From: Verrucomicrobiota bacterium
GTDB taxonomy: Bacteria; Verrucomicrobiota; Verrucomicrobiia; Verrucomicrobiales; Akkermansiaceae
Length of the DNA stretch: 64,000 nucleotides
NCBI GenBank assembly: GCA_017301995.1
Contig: JAFLEH010000006.1
Span: 124,001-188,000 of the forward strand
Reading direction: 5' to 3'
Shown here: in pieces, positions 60,889 through 64,000 of the stretch
Layout: every line of letters starts with the position of its first letter
How positions within the stretch are numbered: the stretch's first letter is position 1
The notes under the pieces: generated by a model
The model's database searches: none
Told to the model about the DNA's origin: nothing
What the model saw: only the letters and a program-made list of their open reading frames with translations
Position numbers and translations under genes: made by a program

Positions 60889-63579
60889 ATGGATGGCGTG
60901 AAGCGGTTACGTCGAAACGCCATGGTTAGGTTGGATTCCCTTGGGGCTGTCGCGCGGATGATGGCATGGTCCATCGTGGCGATGATCGTGGCATCGGCGC
61001 GAATGGCCGCCGACGCTATCAAATGGAAGGATTTTCCGGAGCATGCCGCATTCGAACTGCCCGCCAATGCGGTCCCGCGGCCGGTGGCCCTGCGCTGGGC
61101 GGGCGGATGGGTGCTGGCCAAAGTGGAAATCAACGGGACCGACGTCGGATGGTTCAAGCTCGCGACCGGCTGGCGCGGATCGTTGATCGATCGGGAGGTC
61201 GCGATCCGGTTGAAGCTGCCCGCTTTGCCGGAATCCGGCTTGCTGACGCGGACCGATTCGGAAAGCGGCGGCGTCCGGTTGGTTCGGATCGACCGTCTGG
61301 CGTGTGGCGGCGCGGTGGCGGAGGATGTGGCGCTGGAGTGCGCCGATCTATCGGGCCTGTCCGGTGAGGTGGAGAAGATTTACGGCGAGGGGATCGCCGG
61401 GGTGCTGGGCTGGGATTTGATGGGGACGCTGCCGTTTTTGTTGGATGAGCCCCGGCTTTCGATGATCTGGCAGAAGCGCGCCGAGGCGCCGGAAAAGGCG
61501 GAGCGGCTCGATCTATCCATCAGGGGCGGATGTCCGTATGCGCCGGTGAAGTTGGGAGAATCCTGCGAGACCGAGGCGATGGTCAACACCGCCGCGGTTT
61601 CGATGGCGGTACAGCGGCCGTTTCTGGTCCGGCACGAGAGCGACGGGATCTGGAACGGCCCGTTGATCTCGCTGGGATCGGCGTATTTCGGGCTGCCGGG
61701 CGATGATGACGGGCTGCCATTGGGCGATGCCGTGCAAATGATGAGAACTTCGCGCTGGATGGAGGTCGGGATTGGTGGTGTTAGGGAGGCGCAACCGGCG
61801 GCGATCAGCCCGCGGGCCGATCCGGAAGCGGGAGAGGTTCAGGTGGGCTACGGATTGTTTCGGAAACGGGTGGTTCTGATGGACGGACCCGGCAAGGCGC
61901 TGTGGTTGGCACCCTCCGACACGGTTCCGGAAGTGACGGTTGCGGAATCGGAGAACCCGCCCGCCTATCTGCTGACCGTGGCGATGCAGTCAGCGGTGGA
62001 TTTCAATGATCCGGTGGCGGTGAAAGCCGTGGCCAAGGCGGGTGCGGACATCAAGGGTCTGCCGCGCCAGGAACCGCTCGCCCGCGCTTGTTCGATGGGA
62101 TCTCGCGCCGCGGCCGAGGCGTTGCTCAAGGCCGGCGCGCCCGCCGAACCGGATCTCGACCGGCCGGGGTTGCCGCTACTATCCGCCTGCGAGATCGGCG
62201 ACGCCAAACTGGTCTCCCGTCTGTTGGACAAGGGCGCGGATCCCATGCGGGGCAATCTTTCCCGGCTGACGCCACTGCTGGCCGCCGCGCGGAATGGGAA
62301 CGCGGATGGGATAGCGACCATCCTCGCCAAGACGAAACTGCCGGAGGACGCTCCCGGTTTGGCGAGATTGTTAGGTGAGGCGGTGTCGGGCGGGAATGTC
62401 AAATTCGCGAAGGAGGTGTTCGGGAAGTTTCCCGCGGATGCGAAAAAGGACGTGCCGTGGCCGGATTTGCTAGGTCGGGCGTGTTTGTTGGGAGAGGTGG
62501 AAATGGCGGAGTGGATTCTGGAAACGGGCGGCAAGGAGATTGTCACGGAATCCTCGCGGTTTCCGCCGTTGATCGCCGCGATCCTGCCCACGCGGATCGG
62601 CAAGACCGATGCGGTCCGGGAGCGTCTTGCGGGAATTCTGTTGGATGCCGGGGCCGATCCCAACGTGGTCTGCAAAGGCGTGACGCCGCTGCTGATGGCC
62701 GCCCGCCATGGGAATGCCGCGATCATCGGCAGATTGCGCGATGCCGGAGGCAAGACCGGTGCCACCGATGCCAAACAGCGCACGACGCTGCTGCGCGCGG
62801 CGATCGCCAACCAACCGGCGGAAGTGGTGAGCGCGTTGTTGGACAAACGGGTCGATCCCGATGCGATGGACCCCGAAACCGAGATGACCGCGCTGGCGAT
62901 CCATGCGGCAACGGGCAACGCCGCCGCGTGCCGGGTTCTGATGGATGCCGGTGCCGGTCTGGAGGCGGTTTCGATGTTCGGATCGTCGCCGCTGGCGGTG
63001 GCGTCCAACAGCAAGCGGTGCCCGCAGGAGGACTCGCTGGAGGTGGTGAAGCTACTCCTGGAGCGGGGCGCGAAGGCGCGTCATGGCGAGGGGCGGGAGG
63101 AGGCTCCGGAGCCATTGTTTGGCGCGGCGGTGGCGGGACGTTCGATGTTGATAGAACCGCTGGTCAAGGCCGGGTGCTCGGTGGACCGGAGTGTGGGTGG
63201 CGAGAGTCCGCTCGCATGGGCCTGCGCCATGGCGGACCCGGAAACGGTGCTCGCTTTGTTGGAAAACAAGGCGCCAACCGACGCCGCCGATCGCTCGGGC
63301 GTCACTCCGCTGGGACACGCGGCCGCCGCCGGAAGGGTGGGGAACCTGAAAGTGATGTTGGAGAACGGCGTTGCTCCCGATGCCGCCGCCGAGGGCGGGG
63401 TGCCGCCGGTCTGGCTGGCCGCGGCGGCGGGCCAGGCACGAGCGCTGCGCCTGTTGCTGGCCGCCGGTGCCCGCGCGGACGCAAAGCATCCCGTTAGGGA
63501 AACCACCGCGCTGGATGTCGCCCGCGCCAGGGGTGACCGGAGAATCGTGGCGATCATCGAAAAGTCCGCAGGGAAATGA
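60889..63579 (+). CDS. Ankyrin-repeat protein with degenerate aspartic-protease-like N-terminus
   Basis: 896 residues. A hydrophobic N-terminal segment (ARMMAWSIVAMIVASARMAADA) looks like a signal peptide or anchor. Residues about 50-330 resemble retropepsin-like lobes, but where Asp-Thr-Gly is expected the first lobe has Ala92-Thr93-Gly94 (FKLATGWRGSLIDREVAIRL) and the second has Asn233-Thr234-Ala235 (MVNTAAVSMAV). The catalytic Asp residues are thus missing. From about residue 370 to the end are ankyrin repeats (e.g. GVTPLLMAARHGNAAIIGRL; GVTPLGHAAAAGRVGNLKVM). It may be a binding protein in the periplasm. Single gene. Confidence 0.8.
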   Translation: MDGVKRLRRNAMVRLDSLGAVARMMAWSIVAMIVASARMAADAIKWKDFPEHAAFELPANAVPRPVALRWAGGWVLAKVEINGTDVGWFKLATGWRGSLIDREVAIRLKLPALPESGLLTRTDSESGGVRLVRIDRLACGGAVAEDVALECADLSGLSGEVEKIYGEGIAGVLGWDLMGTLPFLLDEPRLSMIWQKRAEAPEKAERLDLSIRGGCPYAPVKLGESCETEAMVNTAAVSMAVQRPFLVRHESDGIWNGPLISLGSAYFGLPGDDDGLPLGDAVQMMRTSRWMEVGIGGVREAQPAAISPRADPEAGEVQVGYGLFRKRVVLMDGPGKALWLAPSDTVPEVTVAESENPPAYLLTVAMQSAVDFNDPVAVKAVAKAGADIKGLPRQEPLARACSMGSRAAAEALLKAGAPAEPDLDRPGLPLLSACEIGDAKLVSRLLDKGADPMRGNLSRLTPLLAAARNGNADGIATILAKTKLPEDAPGLARLLGEAVSGGNVKFAKEVFGKFPADAKKDVPWPDLLGRACLLGEVEMAEWILETGGKEIVTESSRFPPLIAAILPTRIGKTDAVRERLAGILLDAGADPNVVCKGVTPLLMAARHGNAAIIGRLRDAGGKTGATDAKQRTTLLRAAIANQPAEVVSALLDKRVDPDAMDPETEMTALAIHAATGNAAACRVLMDAGAGLEAVSMFGSSPLAVASNSKRCPQEDSLEVVKLLLERGAKARHGEGREEAPEPLFGAAVAGRSMLIEPLVKAGCSVDRSVGGESPLAWACAMADPETVLALLENKAPTDAADRSGVTPLGHAAAAGRVGNLKVMLENGVAPDAAAEGGVPPVWLAAAAGQARALRLLLAAGARADAKHPVRETTALDVARARGDRRIVAIIEKSAGK

Positions 63580-63660
63580 TGGGCCGCGGAACCGCTCCCG
63601 TTTTCACTTTCCAACGGGCGTGTTGCCGCTACCATCGGCCCTGGCACACGCCATTTCAGC

Positions 63661-64000
63661 ATGATCCGTCCACGCCGCAACCGCCGCACGCCCGCCATCC
63701 GCTCCATGGTTCGCGAAACCGCGCTCCATCCGCGCGATTTCATCCTGCCCTTGTTTCTTCACGAGGACGCGGAGGACACGCCTATCTCGTCGATGCCCGG
63801 CGTGACCCGGTGGTCGCTGGAAAGCTTGGTCCGCGAGGCCGGTGAAGCGCACGCGCTGGGGATCCCCGCGGTGGTGCTTTTTCCGAAAATCGACGATTCT
63901 CTCAAATCCCCGCTTCCCGAAGAGTGCCACAACGACGGCGGACTCATCCCCCGCGCGATCCGCGCGCTCAAGGCCGCCCATCCGACCCTGTGCGTCATCA
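63661..64000 (+). CDS. hemB: Delta-aminolevulinic acid dehydratase (porphobilinogen synthase), 3' end beyond window
   Basis: ATG at 63661; 113 codons are inside the window and the frame is open at the end. HemB joins two 5-aminolevulinate molecules to porphobilinogen in haem synthesis. The N-terminal family pattern is clear: RPRRNRRTPAIRSMVRET, HPRDFILPLFLHE, ISSMPGVTRWS, LVREAGEAHALGIPAVVLFP. The catalytic lysines lie outside. It is 81 bases downstream of the ankyrin gene and apparently independent. Confidence 0.95.
   Translation, partial: MIRPRRNRRTPAIRSMVRETALHPRDFILPLFLHEDAEDTPISSMPGVTRWSLESLVREAGEAHALGIPAVVLFPKIDDSLKSPLPEECHNDGGLIPRAIRALKAAHPTLCVI

Overview
The window is GC-rich, densely coded bacterial DNA that most likely comes from a member of the Verrucomicrobiota (Luteolibacter/Haloferula-like). 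This is inferred from giant exported proteins built from autotransporter-associated beta-strand (PATR) repeats, from LamG/PA14/RCC1 surface proteins that share a Ca-loop C-terminal module, and from the family mix. There is no 16S gene in the window to confirm it.

Layout. (1) 1-2703: the 3' part of a secreted subtilase. (2) 2806-3266: the 3' remnant of a group II intron (maturase domain, then RNA domains V/VI). (3) about 3300-9470: a lower-GC integron gene-cassette array with no integrase in view, i.e. a CALIN-type cluster. I find eight complete attC sites and three broken or degenerate ones. They separate short orphan genes, mostly for exported or membrane proteins. A non-cassette insert (5346-6115) splits the array, and two diverged copies of a non-coding repeat cassette lie in it. 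(4) 9647-16801: two large exported proteins on the minus strand (DNRLRE/LamG/C-type lectin/PA14, and a 14-blade RCC1 protein), with MITE/REP-like elements between and beyond them. (5) 17271-19520: a compact queF-queC-queE-queD operon for preQ0/preQ1 synthesis. (6) 19576-21959: a zinc alcohol dehydrogenase and a XylR/AraC-type regulator. (7) 22149-39291: three very large PATR proteins; the last two are tandem paralogues with nearly identical 5' ends. (8) 39455-48981: an HU-like protein, a TVP38/VTT membrane protein, a prepilin peptidase, a small membrane protein, an amidohydrolase, a fused acyltransferase/permuted-papain enzyme, and a putative lipoprotein. (9) 49075-57660: a VWA protein and TrmO, followed by an RDD-SpoIIM-DUF4129-DUF4350-MoxR-DUF58 cluster whose first four genes overlap. 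(10) 57925-64000: a beta-helix protein, an MFS transporter, an ankyrin protein fused to a degenerate aspartic-protease-like region, and the start of hemB.

How the genes work together. The que genes form one pathway. The MoxR/DUF58 cluster is a recognised gene set thought to act in envelope protein maturation. The subtilase, RCC1 and PATR proteins share a C-terminal module that may direct export or anchoring. The cassette array is the most unusual part: a mobile, modular set of unknown genes flanked by other mobile remnants.
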